DNA of 50,111 nt from an uncultured Brevibacterium sp. (GCA_902489215.1 CABTZE010000002.1:1-50111); one strand, 5' to 3'; positions 38,730 to 47,302 are shown, counted from the first letter of the stretch. Notes: generated by a model from the sequence alone, not told the origin. Made by a program: numbers and translations.

Positions 38730-40421
38730 CTACTGCAGCGGCGCCGCGTAGAAGGCCAGCATGGCCACAATGCAGCCGACGAGCGCGATCGCGCTGAAGA
38801 TCACGTAGCGGCGAGTGACCGCAACCTTCCGCGGGTTCTGATCTTCCTCGGGCGCGACCATGAGGGCTTCGCGATAGCGGATTCCTGCAGCAGACGGCTG
38901 TGCCCCGATATTCGCTATCAGGATGGAGGCGACCGATACGGCGAAGCCGATGATCGTCGGGTTGAGCAGCGTGGGCAGTTCTACACCACCGAATTCGACC
39001 AGAGCCTGAGGCACCGTGACGCCTGCGAAGCCTCCGATCATGCCTGCGGCGGCAGCTCGAGTGGAAAGCCCTCCGGACCAGATCGACCAGAATGCGACCG
39101 GGCCCCACGCCGCGGCAAAGAGCGTCGCGGCAAAATAGCCGATCGCCAAAAGCGAGGGAGGGGCAATGAGCGTGATGCCCAGTACGACGATGCCCGCAAT
39201 GAGCATCGTGGCACGAGCGGTCCACAGTGCGACTCCGTCGGAGGACTCGGCACTCTCCTGCTCCGTCCGCACAGAGGCTGCGTCCCGCCCTGCTTCTGCT
39301 TTGAGCTTCGCCGGATCAGAATCGCTTTCGCCGTATCGGCGACCGCGCAGATATGGGAGCACGTCATTTGACACCGAGAATCCGATGAGCGAGAGAAACG
39401 ACGACGCCGAGGAAAGACCGGCGGCAACGATTCCCGTGACTGCGATAACCCCGAGAAGTGCGGGCAGGACGTTCTCTGCCGCCCAGATGAAGGCGATCTC
39501 AGACGGTTCGACGCTCTCATCGAAGAGGTTGATCGAAAACCCGCCGAAGGCCAAGAAGAGATAGATGATCGCCACGATCGTCATCGCGAAGATGCCCGAT
39601 CGAATTGCGACGTGTTCGTCTTTGGCCATGAGGAACCGGCTCGACTGCCACGGGCTGACTGCAACCACGCAGGACCACACGACCCCGAAGGTCACCGCAT
39701 AGACCAATGCGTCGATCGGCGCGCTGAACATGTAGTTTCCGTCGCCTGTAACGCCGTGCCAGGTCAGTGCGTCCGGCTTGGATGCGATTTCGCTCATCTT
39801 CTGCATTGCCTCCACCGGGCCGCCCGCTGAGCCGATCAGCCAGCCCATTCCCACAACGGCCGCAACGGTGAAGACCAGGAACATGATCGTGTCATTGATG
39901 AGGACGCCCTGAGACCCTGAGAGGAAAGTGAAGATCGTATAGCTTCCCCACACCGCCAGCAGGATCACCCACGACGGCAGGTCCACAAGCTGTCCGACGA
40001 CAAGGGCAAGTCCCTGCGTCACAGCGATCAAGTACAGACCGATGCCGACGATGACGAGGAGGCCGGCAAGGGCCTGAAGACCTGCCGAGTTGAACCGCCG
40101 ACCGAAGAACTCCGGGACGGTGAGAGCTTGAGATCGCCGAAGGAATCTGCCGAAGAAGACGACGCCGATGACATACCCGGAGACGGTGAAAGGCGTAAGA
40201 AGCAGCAGGACTACGGGGTATCCGTCATAGGAGAAGCCCATTTCCCCCATGAACGAGACTGTCGACAGATACGACGCAACCAGAGTCCCGACCACAAGCA
40301 GCACCGGAGCTGCACGGCCGGCGACGAAGTAGTCGGATGTATCCTTCACTTTTCTGCCGACGGCGGCGCCGATGACCAGATAGAGGACAAAAGAGCCGAA
40401 GATCGCACCGGCGAACATCAT
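38730..40421 (-). CDS. Sodium:solute symporter family transporter
   Basis: A 563-residue SSS-family (SLC5-like) permease with about 13 membrane helices. Characteristic stretches are DTSDYFVAGRAAPVLLVVGTLVASYLSTVSFMGEMGFSYDGYP, LTVPEFFGRRFNSAGLQALAG, GVVWSCVVAVSPWQSSRFLMAKDEHVAIRSG and GIVAAGLSSASSFLSLIGFSVSNDVLPYL, where the SSAS segment contributes to sodium site 2. Substrates of related proteins are monocarboxylates, acetate, pantothenate or proline; none can be chosen from sequence. A 42-residue partner overlaps its start. A decayed tetR gene lies immediately upstream. Confidence 0.93.
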   Translation of the reverse strand: MMFAGAIFGSFVLYLVIGAAVGRKVKDTSDYFVAGRAAPVLLVVGTLVASYLSTVSFMGEMGFSYDGYPVVLLLLTPFTVSGYVIGVVFFGRFLRRSQALTVPEFFGRRFNSAGLQALAGLLVIVGIGLYLIAVTQGLALVVGQLVDLPSWVILLAVWGSYTIFTFLSGSQGVLINDTIMFLVFTVAAVVGMGWLIGSAGGPVEAMQKMSEIASKPDALTWHGVTGDGNYMFSAPIDALVYAVTFGVVWSCVVAVSPWQSSRFLMAKDEHVAIRSGIFAMTIVAIIYLFLAFGGFSINLFDESVEPSEIAFIWAAENVLPALLGVIAVTGIVAAGLSSASSFLSLIGFSVSNDVLPYLRGRRYGESDSDPAKLKAEAGRDAASVRTEQESAESSDGVALWTARATMLIAGIVVLGITLIAPPSLLAIGYFAATLFAAAWGPVAFWSIWSGGLSTRAAAAGMIGGFAGVTVPQALVEFGGVELPTLLNPTIIGFAVSVASILIANIGAQPSAAGIRYREALMVAPEEDQNPRKVAVTRRYVIFSAIALVGCIVAMLAFYAAPLQ

Positions 40422-40546
40422 TCGCTGCTCCCCTCGGACTCGCCGGCATCGGCTTTTCGATAGTCGCGCCGAATGACGAACCAGCTGATCGTCAAAGCTG
40501 CCAAGGGCACCAGTCCGTAGAAGACTGACACGATCGCCTCAGCCAT
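40418..40546 (-). CDS. Small membrane protein, probable symporter accessory subunit
   Basis: A 42-residue protein starting MAEAIVSVFYGLVPLAALTISWFVIRRDYRK and ending in an acidic tail (ADAGESEGSSE). One membrane helix (about 5-25) is followed by a positively charged cytoplasmic flank. The start has a strong GAGGAGAAGAG site, and the stop overlaps the symporter start (ATGATG), so the two are translationally coupled. Small single-helix partners are known beside several SSS transporters, so an accessory role is inferred. It is too short for standard gene finders. Confidence 0.75.
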   Translation of the reverse strand: MAEAIVSVFYGLVPLAALTISWFVIRRDYRKADAGESEGSSE

Positions 40547-40591
40547 GATCTCTTCTCCTCTGAAATTGATCGGTTTCTGCTGCTGCCGCGT

Positions 40592-41067
40592 TCAGGCTGT
40601 TCCGAGCAGGCTTGGGACAGAGTGCGTCAGAAGGTCGTCGACCCGCTGTTCGTCAATCGCTCCGACGTTCAGCGCGACCTCTAAGCCGTCCAGTGCTGCC
40701 TGGATGGACAGCGCTGTGTCTTCGACGCCGGCGGTGAGAGTGAATTCGCCGGCCCGAACTCCTTCTTCGACGATCTCTCGAACCAAGTCCAGCCAGGCAT
40801 GAAACACCTCTGCTGCGGGCCGTCTGCAGCAGTCGTCGCGGCTGCCTGCAGCTACGAGCTCCAGCCACAGCGCACTCCGGAACCGCAGATCGTCGATGTT
40901 CCGGTATGCCCGGCTCACCTGCAGAAGAGCTTCGCCGGAACCTGCGGAGTCTGACTAGGCGCGCTGAAGGCCGCGCACTGTCTCCCGAGAGAACTGCTCC
41001 AGGGCTTCGAGTGTCTTTCCTCAATCTCCTGAGCAGACAGCTGGGGTCGTCCCGAGCCAGCGGTCAC
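40592..41067 (-). pseudogene. Decayed TetR-family regulator lacking its DNA-binding domain
   Basis: The C-terminal ligand-binding part is intact: SRAYRNIDDLRFRSALWLELVAAG..., AWLDLVREIVEEGVRAGEFTLTAGVEDTALSIQAALDGLEVALNVG. In the same frame upstream, TLEALEQFSRETVRGLQRA and SDSAGSGEALLQ are separated by a TAG stop (40955-40957). A plausible start, GTG 41065-41067 after GGAGGGG, gives VTAGSGRPQLSAQEIEE, a typical TetR opening. It is in another frame and is joined directly to the later helix, so the whole helix-turn-helix (roughly 50-60 codons) is missing. One deletion plus a stop explains the layout. It is probably non-functional as a DNA-binding regulator. Confidence 0.8.
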
Positions 41068-41158
41068 AGGCTGTGCCCCTCCCCAATCATGGGCAGAAAG
41101 GCTCGGGTCATGGTGTCACTCCTCTTCGAACACTGTGGCGGCGATTACAGACGAAGAG

Positions 41159-41182
41159 TAAATATTATGAACATAATATTTA
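41159..41182. promoter_or_regulatory. Perfect 24-bp AT-rich palindrome (TetR-operator-like)
   Basis: Arms TAAATATTATG (41159-41169) and CATAATATTTA (41172-41182) flank a two-base centre. In a sequence of roughly 62 % GC a perfect 22-of-24 bp A/T palindrome is striking. It lies between the decayed tetR and the divergent prenyltransferase gene, where a TetR operator would be. Confidence 0.7.
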
Positions 41183-41231
41183 TAGACGGAGCAAATCCTG
41201 ACGGCTGTTCAGCGCTGTCAGCCCGGCCGTC

Positions 41232-41243
41232 TAGGCTAAGAGC
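41232..41243 (+). promoter_or_regulatory. -10 element of a probable leaderless idsA promoter
   Basis: TAGGCT (41232-41237) is followed by six bases and the ATG at 41244. AAGAG in the spacer is too close to act as a good ribosome-binding site. Confidence 0.5.
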
Positions 41244-42329
41244 ATGACCCTCACAGCCCCGTCTGACGTCCGCCGTCACATCGATCGCGCCCTCAGCGAC
41301 GGTCTGCGCCGCGCAGCAGAGCGATTCACATCGCTGTCGCCGACGGCCGAGCACCTCATGCGGCCGATCCTCGACTTCACGGCCTCCGGCAAGCGCATCC
41401 GCGCCCTCGCCGTGTGGTGGGGCTTTGAGATCGCCGGCGGAAGCGCAGAGGAGCACCCCGGCATCGCCTACGCCGCGGCAGCAGTCGAGCTGCTTCACGC
41501 GGCCGCGCTCATCCACGACGACGTCATCGACGACTCAGACACTCGGCGCGGAGCACCGGCTGTTCACCGCCGCTTCCAGACCCTCCACGACGAAGGCGGG
41601 TTCGCAGGAGACAGCGAGCACTTCGGCATCGGATCGGCGATCGTCGCCGGCGACCTGTGCCTGGCACTGTCCGAGGAGTTCTGGTCGTACACAGACCTCC
41701 CCCACTGCAGCAGTCCGGAAACTCTCGCTGCGCGCAATGATCTGCGCCGCGACGTCATGTTCGGGCAGTTCCTCGACGTCTACGTCCAGGATGCGCCCGT
41801 CCCACCGGCCGACGTCACCGACCGCGCGTGGGAAGTCCTCACGTACAAGACCGCGAAGTACTCCGTCGAGCAGCCCTTCGCCGTCGGCGCCGCAGCCGCA
41901 GGAGGCCGGCCGGAGGTCATCGAGGCTCTGCGCCGATTCGCTCTGCCGCTGGGCAGAGCCTTCCAGCTGCGCGACGACGAGCTCGGCGTCTTCGGCGACC
42001 CTGAGGTCACCGGCAAGCCCGCGGGCGACGACCTGCGTCAGGGCAAGAAGACGGTGCTCGTCGGCTACACGCTCGAAGCGCTGTCAGAAGACGACCGCAC
42101 GTGGTTTGTCCGCACCCTCGCAGCAGATGAGAAATCCGCCGAAGACATTGCCCGCATGGCGGAGCTCATCCTCGCCTCCAACGCACTCCAGCGCATGGAG
42201 AAGCTCATCGACCGCGAAGTCGCGGCCTCGGAGAGCGCTGTCGCCGAATTGGCCGAGCTCGGCCTCGACGACGACGGGCAGGCTGTTCTGCGGGACTACG
42301 CCCGCACGCTCACCGTCCGCTCGAGCTGA
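41244..42329 (+). CDS. idsA2: Polyprenyl (geranylgeranyl-type) diphosphate synthase
   Basis: A 361-residue trans-isoprenyl diphosphate synthase that condenses isopentenyl diphosphate with allylic diphosphates. The first Asp-rich motif is LIHDDVIDDSDTRRGAPAVHRRF (about residues 91-113) and the second is FQLRDDELGVFGDPEVTGKPAGDDLRQGKKTVLV (about 240-273). SGKRIRALAVWWGFEIAGG is the N-terminal GKR motif. The short chain-length product (C15-C20) is suggested by family similarity to mycobacterial Rv2173, with which it shares neighbours, but the residues before the first motif do not settle it. It stops exactly where the convergent Rv2175c-like gene stops, with no base between. Confidence 0.93.
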   Translation: MTLTAPSDVRRHIDRALSDGLRRAAERFTSLSPTAEHLMRPILDFTASGKRIRALAVWWGFEIAGGSAEEHPGIAYAAAAVELLHAAALIHDDVIDDSDTRRGAPAVHRRFQTLHDEGGFAGDSEHFGIGSAIVAGDLCLALSEEFWSYTDLPHCSSPETLAARNDLRRDVMFGQFLDVYVQDAPVPPADVTDRAWEVLTYKTAKYSVEQPFAVGAAAAGGRPEVIEALRRFALPLGRAFQLRDDELGVFGDPEVTGKPAGDDLRQGKKTVLVGYTLEALSEDDRTWFVRTLAADEKSAEDIARMAELILASNALQRMEKLIDREVAASESAVAELAELGLDDDGQAVLRDYARTLTVRSS

Positions 42330-42683
42330 TCAGAGAGCCAGAGCCTGAGCGCGACGGCGGATTTCGGACTTCTCTCCCCTGCGGAGGAAGTCGATCGGCC
42401 GACCCGGCAGGGTGTCATCGTTCTGGTACAGCCATGCGATCGCCTCGTCGTCGGAGAAGCCGACGTCGTGCAGGAGGATGAGTGTCCCCTTCAGAGCTCG
42501 GACGGGTTCGCCGTCCTTGATGAAGAGGGAGGGGACGCGAAGAGTCGGCGGAGTGCCGAACTTCAGCCCCAGGAGAACTCGGTCTTCGACCTTCCGGTGA
42601 ACCTTCGTCACGGGGATGTCGAGCAGCTCAGCGACCTCGGCGGCGGTCATCCATTCATCAACGATCTCTTCAGCTTTAATCAC
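42330..42683 (-). CDS. Rv2175c-like helix-turn-helix DNA-binding protein
   Basis: A 117-residue protein. An N-terminal winged/excisionase-like helix-turn-helix (VDEWMTAAEVAELLDIPVTKVHRKVEDRVLLGLKFG, about 8-42) is followed by the C-terminal module LRVPSLFIKDGEPVRALKGTLILLHDVGFSDDEAIAWLYQNDDTLPGRPIDFLRRGEKSEIRRRAQALAL. This matches the Rv2175c family, whose Mycobacterium tuberculosis member binds DNA and is phosphorylated by PknL, losing binding. A PknL-like kinase is encoded 1.1 kb away. The GTG start has TAGGCT six bases upstream and a GGAGG too close to be useful, suggesting leaderless expression. Threonine 13 in the WMTAAE segment is a possible phosphorylation site. Confidence 0.9.
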   Translation of the reverse strand: MIKAEEIVDEWMTAAEVAELLDIPVTKVHRKVEDRVLLGLKFGTPPTLRVPSLFIKDGEPVRALKGTLILLHDVGFSDDEAIAWLYQNDDTLPGRPIDFLRRGEKSEIRRRAQALAL

Positions 42684-42695
42684 GCCTCCAGCCTA
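42684..42695 (-). promoter_or_regulatory. -10 element of a probable leaderless promoter for the Rv2175c-like gene
   Basis: On the minus strand TAGGCT (42690-42695), six bases, then GTG. Same layout as at 3083, 8893 and 41232. Confidence 0.5.
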
Positions 42696-42849
42696 AAGCA
42701 CGGACGCACACCGCGGGCCCGGGCCGCGCCCGGCGGCCGCAGACCGCCGGCACACCGCGATGGTCCGACACGCCGCCGCGCCTGGCGACGCTGTCGAAGA
42801 GGTCGACCTAACCTGGGTGCAGACAAATCTTCCCCACAGAAAGCGTCCC

Positions 42850-43818
42850 ATGCAGCGAGACACCAGGCGCGACCGTACAGGTGCGCCCGCGCCGGGTTTC
42901 ACCTCGGGAACCATCACTGAGGCCGTACCCGTCACCCACGGCGGCCGAACCTACCGTGTGCGCACAGGCGACACAGTCATCAGTGTGGCCAAAAAACACG
43001 GCGTTTCGGCTCCCGCACTCATCGAACTGAACGAACTGCGCGGACGCACCTCACTGACACCGGGCCAGATCCTCTCCCTGCCCGAAAAGAACGTTCCACC
43101 GCCGCCTGCCGGCCACACCGTCAAGCCGGGCGACACCCTCGAATCGATCGCCCGCCAGCACGGCACCTCGACCGCGGCTCTGCAGCGTGCCAACGCTATG
43201 GGCAATTCCGTTCTCATCACCGTTGGAGAAGTCCTCGCACTGTCCGGTTCCGGCGCTACGAGCGCCCGTGTCAAACCCGCCCTCCCGGAGAAGCTGCCGA
43301 ACATCCCCCACTCCGTCGACGGCCGAGAGTACCCAGAGGACGTGCTGATGGCAGCCCGGCTGAACAAGGCGCAGCTCATGGGCCGGCCAGCGCCGTCACG
43401 CACCTGGGTGCGCAAAACAATCCTCCGTCTGGCCGGTGAAATCGGCGTTGACGGGCCGCTCGCACTGGCCGTGGCAACTCAGGAATCCGGGCTGAACCAT
43501 CGGCTGGTCTCCCCCGTCAACGGCATCGGCATCATGCAGCTGACACCCAGGGCGGGCCAATGGGCCTCTTCGCTCATCGGCCGCCGTCTGGACATCCTCG
43601 ATCCCGAAAACAACATCGTCGCAGGGCTTGCGATCCTGCGCAGGCTCCTGGCGACAACCGACAACCGATCAGCGGCCGTCGCCGCCTACTACCAGGGTGC
43701 GGCCAGCATCGAACAGACGGGAATGGCGCCGGATACGCGTTCTTTCGTGCGCACCGTCGATATCCTTACGGAGCGCTACCGCCAGACCTCGGAGGTGCCG
43801 CATGGCACAGATCCGTGA
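42850..43818 (+). CDS. LysM-domain lytic transglycosylase
   Basis: A 322-residue protein with two LysM peptidoglycan-binding repeats (RTYRVRTGDTVISVAKKHGVSAPALIELNEL, about 36-83; GHTVKPGDTLESIARQHGTSTAALQRANAMGN, about 92-136). A SLT/lysozyme-like catalytic domain (about 185-310) follows, with the catalytic Glu in ALAVATQESGLNHRLVSPVNGIGIMQLTP and AAYYQGA. It is expected to cleave glycan strands in the wall. No signal peptide or membrane segment is visible after the ATG at 42850, nor in the 30 open codons before it. The stop overlaps the pknL start by 17 bp, so the two are co-expressed. Confidence 0.9.
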   Translation: MQRDTRRDRTGAPAPGFTSGTITEAVPVTHGGRTYRVRTGDTVISVAKKHGVSAPALIELNELRGRTSLTPGQILSLPEKNVPPPPAGHTVKPGDTLESIARQHGTSTAALQRANAMGNSVLITVGEVLALSGSGATSARVKPALPEKLPNIPHSVDGREYPEDVLMAARLNKAQLMGRPAPSRTWVRKTILRLAGEIGVDGPLALAVATQESGLNHRLVSPVNGIGIMQLTPRAGQWASSLIGRRLDILDPENNIVAGLAILRRLLATTDNRSAAVAAYYQGAASIEQTGMAPDTRSFVRTVDILTERYRQTSEVPHGTDP

Positions 43819-45736
43819 TCAGCTGATCGGCGTCGTCCTCGACGGCCGCTACCGCATCGAATCCGTTGTCGCTCGCGGCGGCATGGCCATGGTGTACCGC
43901 GGAACCGACCTGCGGCTTGACCGTGAGATCGCGGTCAAGGTCATGCACGCCCACCTGGCGAGCGACCCCTCGTTTGTTGAGCGCTTCGAACGCGAGGCGA
44001 TGAATGCCGCCCGGCTGTCCCACCCCAACCTCATCGCGGTCAACGACCAGTCCCGCGACGGGGACGTCGTGTACCTAGTCATGGAGTACCTGGAATCGGT
44101 CACCCTGCGCAAGGAACTGAAGTTCCGCGGACGCTTCACGCCCCGGCAGGCAATCAGCGTCGTCGACGCGATCCTCGCCGCACTCGAAGCGGTTCACGAA
44201 GCCGGGATGATCCACCGAGACCTCAAACCCGATAATGTGCTTCTGGGCACCGACGGGCAGATCAAACTCGCTGACTTCGGACTTGCACGCGCAGTGACGA
44301 GCGAAACCACGACGAAAACGCTCATCGGCACTGTCGGCTACGTCGCGCCGGAACTCGTCACGCGCAGCGGCGCTGACGAACGCACCGACCTCTACACGCT
44401 GGGCATCATGTTCTACGAGATGCTCACCGGATCCCAGCCGTACACGGACGACGTCCCGATTCAGGTGGCCTACCGTCACGTGCACGACCGTGTGACAGCT
44501 CCGTCGAAGGCAGTTCCCGGACTCAGTCCCCAACTGGATGCCCTTGTTCTGTGGGCGACCAGCCCCAAGCCAGACGACCGCCCTGAAAGCGCCACCGCAA
44601 TGCGCCAGGCACTCGGCGAGGCACGGTTGGCGATGACGGATGAGCAGCTTGACTTCGGCGGCACATCGGATGCGGCTGATCCCACCGAACCGGCGCTGAC
44701 CGCAACCGCAGACATCGACGAGCAGATCGGACTCGAGGCGCCGGAACCGGTTCCCGGCACTGGCGAAATCCCCAAGCTGTCCACCGACGAAACACCTGCC
44801 GAAGTCGACTCCACAAGCGAGATCCCCGGCACGCTGACTGCCGCCGCGGGATCGGCAGACGGCACTCCCCCGGTTGACCTTCCGCCGCTGCAGGACGAGC
44901 CTCCGACCGCTGAGGAACTCGAAACTGACGATGAGCCGCGCGACTCCCGCCGGCGCAGGCCTGTATTCGTTGGGTTGGTTGCGGCTGTCGCCGTCCTTGG
45001 CCTGGCGGGCACGTTCGGCATTGCGAAAGCCTCCGGTGTGATCGGAGGCGAAACCGAACAGGAAGTCGTCATGGCTGCGGTTCCCCAGATTGAGGCCGGA
45101 ACTTCTGAGGCTGATGCTCGTAAGCTACTGGAGCAGGCCGGGTTCGCAGTCAGCACCGAGGGGCGCAATCACCCCGACATCGCCAAGGGTGCCGTCATTG
45201 AGACTCGTCCCGCCGCGGGAGAGCAGCTGCAAGAGGGATCGTCGGTCACCCTTGTCACCTCCGACGGACCCGAAATGGTCGCAGTTCCCACACTCGTCGG
45301 CAAGACAGAGGACGAAGCTGCGAAGGCCCTGGGAGACGCCGGTCTGAAGAAGGGCAAGGTCTCCACCGTTGAGGGGCAGGGCAAGAAAGGCCGCGTTGTT
45401 TCCCAAAGCACCAAGGCCGAAGCCCAAGCTGAAAAGGGCAGCGCGGTCGACATCACGGTCTCCAGCGGCCCGAAGACGATCGCCATCCCTGACCTGCGAG
45501 GACAGGACTACGAAGCCTCGTATAAGCGTCTGCTGGGCATGGGCTTCCGGGTTGCGCGCGATGACGTCTACAGCGAACACACGCCCAAGGGCAAAGTCGT
45601 GGCCATGTACCCCGGCGCCGGCAAGAAGAGGACTGCGGACACCCTGGTGATCCTCAAAGTCTCCAAGGGCAAGGAGCCTCCGAAGGACAACAAGCCGAAG
45701 GACGAAAAGAAGAAAGACGACAAGCCGAAGGACTGA
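43802..45736 (+). CDS. pknL: PASTA-domain serine/threonine protein kinase (PknL/PknB type)
   Basis: A 644-residue receptor kinase. The kinase domain (about 12-275) has the glycine loop VVARGGMAMVYRG, Lys in IAVKVMHAH, HRDLKPDN, ADFGLARA and an activation loop with TSETTTKTLIGTVGYVAPE. An acidic Pro/Thr-rich juxtamembrane stretch follows, then one membrane helix (about 387-408, VFVGLVAAVAVLGLAGTFGIAKA). Three external PASTA repeats (about 422-627) precede a Lys/Asp/Pro-rich tail. PASTA repeats sense muropeptides or lipid II. GGAGGTG precedes the ATG, which lies inside the transglycosylase gene. The Rv2175c-like neighbour and DivIVA at 14050 are plausible substrates by analogy with mycobacteria. 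Confidence 0.96.
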   Translation: MAQIRDQLIGVVLDGRYRIESVVARGGMAMVYRGTDLRLDREIAVKVMHAHLASDPSFVERFEREAMNAARLSHPNLIAVNDQSRDGDVVYLVMEYLESVTLRKELKFRGRFTPRQAISVVDAILAALEAVHEAGMIHRDLKPDNVLLGTDGQIKLADFGLARAVTSETTTKTLIGTVGYVAPELVTRSGADERTDLYTLGIMFYEMLTGSQPYTDDVPIQVAYRHVHDRVTAPSKAVPGLSPQLDALVLWATSPKPDDRPESATAMRQALGEARLAMTDEQLDFGGTSDAADPTEPALTATADIDEQIGLEAPEPVPGTGEIPKLSTDETPAEVDSTSEIPGTLTAAAGSADGTPPVDLPPLQDEPPTAEELETDDEPRDSRRRRPVFVGLVAAVAVLGLAGTFGIAKASGVIGGETEQEVVMAAVPQIEAGTSEADARKLLEQAGFAVSTEGRNHPDIAKGAVIETRPAAGEQLQEGSSVTLVTSDGPEMVAVPTLVGKTEDEAAKALGDAGLKKGKVSTVEGQGKKGRVVSQSTKAEAQAEKGSAVDITVSSGPKTIAIPDLRGQDYEASYKRLLGMGFRVARDDVYSEHTPKGKVVAMYPGAGKKRTADTLVILKVSKGKEPPKDNKPKDEKKKDDKPKD

Positions 45737-45764
45737 CTTTCAGCTAGCGGCCTGAAGCATAAGC

Positions 45765-45805
45765 GAAGCCGCCGGGAGAATCCTCCCGGCGGCTTCTTCG
45801 CTTTT
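45765..45805. terminator. Bidirectional terminator between pknL and aroG
   Basis: A 14-bp perfect stem (45765-45778 with 45783-45796, four-base loop) followed on the plus strand by TTCGCTTTT. It sits between convergent genes. Confidence 0.92.
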
Positions 45806-45819
45806 CTATGTCAGGTTCG

Positions 45820-47220
45820 TCAGTCCGTGCCCTCTGTCAGGTATTCGGCTACCTGAAATGCCATTTCGAGTGACTGGTCGTGGTTCAGCCGCGGGTCGAC
45901 GAGAGTCTCGTAGCGGCGCTGCAGACCCTCTTCATCGATGTTGGCTCCGCCGCCCATGACTTCGGTGACGTCATTGCCGGTGAGTTCAACGTGGATACCC
46001 CCGGGAACCGTGCCGACCTCCTGGTGGGCACGGAAGAATCCGGTGACTTCGCCCATGACGTCTTCAAAGCGGCGAGTCTTGTAGCCGTTGGAGGCCGTAA
46101 TGGTGTTGCCGTGCATCGGGTCGCACATCCAGGTGACCTGCGGGAGGTCGTCCTTGACGGCTGCGAGCAGCTTGGGAAGCGCCTCGCCGATTGTCTGTGC
46201 ACCCATGCGGGTGATGAACGTCAGGCGTCCGGGTTCGCCTTCCGGGTCGAGTTTTTCGGCCAGGCGCAGAGCGTCGTCTGCCGTTGCGTTGGGGCCGAGC
46301 TTCACGCCGATGGGGTTCTTCACTCGCGACAGGAAATCGACGTGCGCACCGTCGATATCGCGGGTGCGCTCACCAATCCACAGGAAGTGGCCGGAAACGT
46401 CGTAGGGGTCACCCGTGCGCGAATCAATGCGCGTGAGCGCCTGTTCGTACTCCAGGAGCAGAGCTTCGTGGGCCGAGTAGAACTCGACGGTCCGCATGGC
46501 GTCGAAGTCGACGCCGCAGGCTTCCATGAAGCGCAGTGCGCGGTCGATGTCGCCGGCCATCTTTTCGTAGCGGAGGTAGTTTTCGTTCGCTCCGAGGAAG
46601 CCGCGGTTCCACTGGTGGACCTGCCGTAGGTCGGCGAAGCCGCCCTTGGTGAAGGCCCGCATGAGGTTCAGGGTCGATGCGGAGGCGTGGTAGGCATCGA
46701 GCAGACGAGCCGGATCGGGGCGGCGAGCCTCTTCTGTGAATTCGTGGGAGTTGACGATATCCCCGCGGTAGCTGGGCAGGGTCACGCCATCACGCGTTTC
46801 AACATCGGATGAACGCGGCTTAGCGTACTGGCCGGCCATGCGACCCATTTTGACGACGGGAACGGCGGCACCGTAGGTGAGCACCGCGGCCATCTGGAGG
46901 ATCGTCTGAATGCGACGGCGAATGCTGTCGGCGGTGGAGTCCTCGAAGGATTCGGCGCAGTCTCCGCCGGCAAGCAGGAATGCTTCACCGCGGGAGGCAG
47001 CCGCAATCTGGGCTTTCAGCTGGTCGGCTTCGCCGGCGAACACCAGCGGAGGAACCCTGCGCAGCTTTTCGAGTGCGCCTTCTAGTTCTTCAGCGTCGGT
47101 GTACTTCGGCTGCTGTTTCGGGGCGAGATCGCGCCAGGCGTCGAGACCTTTGAGGGTTTCCTCGGTAGCACGGGCATCGCCGGCCAGCTCGAACATCGGG
47201 TTAACGCTTTTCACAATCAT
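45820..47220 (-). CDS. aroG: Class II 3-deoxy-7-phosphoheptulonate (DAHP) synthase
   Basis: First enzyme of the shikimate pathway, joining phosphoenolpyruvate and erythrose 4-phosphate. The protein has 466 residues from ATG 47218-47220. It is of the plant/mycobacterial class II type: LLAGGDCAESFEDSTADSIRRRIQTILQMAAVLTYGAAVPVVKMGRMAGQYAKPRS, FLGANENYLRYEKMA, HFLWIGERTRDIDGAHVDFLSRVKNPIGVKLGPNA, WMCDPMHGNTITASNGYKTR and GGIHVELTGNDVTEVMGG. The Cys in GGDC, His in DPMHGN and Glu/Asp late in the chain bind metal. The start could also be a GTG two codons in, which is better spaced from GAGAG. Linkage to pknL repeats the mycobacterial Rv2176-Rv2178c neighbourhood. Confidence 0.97.
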   Translation of the reverse strand: MIVKSVNPMFELAGDARATEETLKGLDAWRDLAPKQQPKYTDAEELEGALEKLRRVPPLVFAGEADQLKAQIAAASRGEAFLLAGGDCAESFEDSTADSIRRRIQTILQMAAVLTYGAAVPVVKMGRMAGQYAKPRSSDVETRDGVTLPSYRGDIVNSHEFTEEARRPDPARLLDAYHASASTLNLMRAFTKGGFADLRQVHQWNRGFLGANENYLRYEKMAGDIDRALRFMEACGVDFDAMRTVEFYSAHEALLLEYEQALTRIDSRTGDPYDVSGHFLWIGERTRDIDGAHVDFLSRVKNPIGVKLGPNATADDALRLAEKLDPEGEPGRLTFITRMGAQTIGEALPKLLAAVKDDLPQVTWMCDPMHGNTITASNGYKTRRFEDVMGEVTGFFRAHQEVGTVPGGIHVELTGNDVTEVMGGGANIDEEGLQRRYETLVDPRLNHDQSLEMAFQVAEYLTEGTD

Positions 47221-47302
47221 CCACTCTCTGCTGTCAGCATGGGCGATCTGCACTCCGGTCCGCTAAGGCCCTGAGCTTTCGGAATTCTTCAGTATAGGCG
47301 GG

